DNA of 64,000 nt from Pseudoalteromonas distincta (GTDB taxonomy: Bacteria > Pseudomonadota > Gammaproteobacteria > Enterobacterales > Alteromonadaceae). Position numbers and translations under genes: made by a program. The stretch is from positions 62,001 through 126,000 of the forward strand of contig NZ_JWIG01000010.1 in NCBI RefSeq assembly GCF_000814675.1, read 5' to 3'. Positions 63,032 to 64,000 of this stretch are shown piece by piece (the stretch's first letter is position 1; the number at the start of each line of letters is the position of its first letter). The notes beneath the pieces were generated by a model, which saw nothing but the letters and a program-made list of their open reading frames with translations, was not told where the DNA came from and did not search any database.

Positions 63032-64000
63032 TTAGTTCTGACTTTTACTTTTTAATATATAAAAGCTAAATATAGCGAACACACATACCTGAGCCACAAT
63101 ACCTTGCCATGTCGACTTAATACCAAGCCATGCTATATCAAAGCTCATTGGTAGCGGCGCAATACCTATTATATCGGCCTCTTGTAATGCAATAATGGCT
63201 TTGCCCATAAGCACAAACGAGAGTGCAAATAATAGGTAAGTGGTAATTGCAAAAAACTTAGCAACCGGTAATTTAATTGAGTACTTAATTAATACCCACG
63301 TAATAATAGCCAGTATTGCTACAGCTATCGCAAAACCCGATGCAATAGATGAATATTGAGCAGGCGAGCTTTGCGTTAATAAAGACTGATAAAACAATAC
63401 GGTTTCGAATACTTCACGGTATACGGCAATAAAAGAAAGCCCCGCTAATCCCCAAAGTGTTCCCGACTCAAGACGCTTATCTATATTGTCTTTTATATAT
63501 TTTTGCCATTGTTGCGCACTTGTTTTACTGTGCATCCATACGCCAACATACAGTAAAATTACAGCGGCAAACAATGCCCCAGCACCTTCCATAACTTCGC
63601 GACTTGCACCACTTATTTCTATTAATGTTTGCGCAGCAGCCCATGTTAAGCCACCGGCAATAAGTGCTGTTACCCAGCCAATATGTACGTATTTAAGCGC
63701 ATCTTGACGTTTCGTTTTAATAAGCACAGTCATAAGGGCAATTATAACTAAGAGTGCCTCTAAGCCTTCTCGCAGTAATATTATTAAACTCGCTGAAAGT
63801 AGGGCGCCATCAGTTAGCTTGGTTTCGTTTAGCATGCTATCTGCTTTAGCGAGTTGTGTTAGTGCTGCACTTACTTTTTCGGCAACGACGGCTGTATCTT
63901 TTTCGTTTTTGAATGTTTGGCGCAGGTTCATCAGTTGTACTTCGATGTTTTTACGCAGTGTTTCGTCGTAGGCATTTAAGTTGTTTTCAACAAGCTCAAA
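63032..64000 (-). CDS. FTR1-family iron permease, 5' end beyond the window
   Basis: The frame is open without a stop up to base 64000, so the N-terminus lies outside; 322 residues are visible. The first about 50 are a helical, periplasmic-looking segment (FELVENNLNAYDETLRKNIEV, VAEKVSAALTQLAKADSML). Then come seven TM helices with the two REXXE iron motifs: LLREGLEALLVI and YREVFETVLFYQ. Matches the large cytochrome/FTR1 permeases of marine gammaproteobacteria, which take up iron across the inner membrane. An internal ATG at 63931 is unlikely to be the real start. Confidence 0.88.
   Translation of the reverse strand, partial: FELVENNLNAYDETLRKNIEVQLMNLRQTFKNEKDTAVVAEKVSAALTQLAKADSMLNETKLTDGALLSASLIILLREGLEALLVIIALMTVLIKTKRQDALKYVHIGWVTALIAGGLTWAAAQTLIEISGASREVMEGAGALFAAVILLYVGVWMHSKTSAQQWQKYIKDNIDKRLESGTLWGLAGLSFIAVYREVFETVLFYQSLLTQSSPAQYSSIASGFAIAVAILAIITWVLIKYSIKLPVAKFFAITTYLLFALSFVLMGKAIIALQEADIIGIAPLPMSFDIAWLGIKSTWQGIVAQVCVFAIFSFYILKSKSQN

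Overview
The window looks like a chromosome segment of a marine gammaproteobacterium, most likely Pseudoalteromonas. It is AT-rich, and it carries a family-5 cellulase whose signal length and catalytic positions match Cel5G of P. haloplanktis. It also carries a GlyGly-CTERM M6 protease, S46 and M61 peptidases, a TonB receptor and a his operon led by a poly-His attenuator. No tRNA, rRNA, IS element, prophage, CRISPR array or integrase was found.

Layout. 1-6041: SEC-C protein, RND efflux pump with divergent LysR regulator, alkyltransferase-like protein. 6049-9888: an integron-type gene-cassette array without an integrase (array A), read on the minus strand from a ~210-bp leader at 9678-9888. 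9910-17885: TrhA/hemolysin III, a frameshifted TonB receptor, Cel5G, PhoD, small secreted and membrane proteins. 17926-28272: an ECF sigma/ChrR photo-oxidative stress cluster (Lon-N protein, sigma, anti-sigma, YbgA-like protein, photolyase, SnoaL, SDR, FAD oxidoreductase, DUF1365, CFA-type methyltransferase, DUF2878, chalcone-isomerase-like, DUF3833), with three matching TGATCS-N16-CGTAWH promoter candidates. 28483-48272: HU, ilvIH with attenuator, M6 protease, NAD-type isocitrate dehydrogenase, Xni, PpnN, c-di-GMP enzymes, M61 and S46 peptidases. 48376-50687: a second integrase-less cassette array (array B), beginning with a diverged copy of the same leader. 50799-54372: MetY and a BlaI/BlaR1-like pair with two operators. 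54390-62478: DUF1289 protein, a lipoprotein and the complete hisGDCBHAFI operon with its leader peptide. 62720-64000: a small charged protein and an FTR1-family iron permease cut by the window edge.

The most interesting structure is the pair of cassette arrays 40 kb apart. Cassette identity is supported by an internal test. In an integron, the 7-bp core site that starts a cassette must be the reverse complement of the R'' box of that cassette's own attC. This holds 7/7 for four cassettes (starts at 9390, 8696, 6705, 50483) and 6/7 for a fifth (9677). Both arrays abut the same conserved leader exactly at the G^TT crossover point, so the leader behaves like a duplicated attI/promoter segment detached from any intI. 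The cassettes encode mostly unrecognised small membrane, secreted, lipoprotein or zinc-ribbon proteins, one DJ-1/PfpI enzyme, and one protein of a type I associate with accessory islands.

The ECF cluster forms a coherent response to singlet oxygen or light: sensing (ChrR zinc site), DNA repair (photolyase) and membrane lipid modification (methyltransferase, FAD enzyme, DUF1365). ilvIH and his are each controlled by transcription attenuation visible in the sequence.
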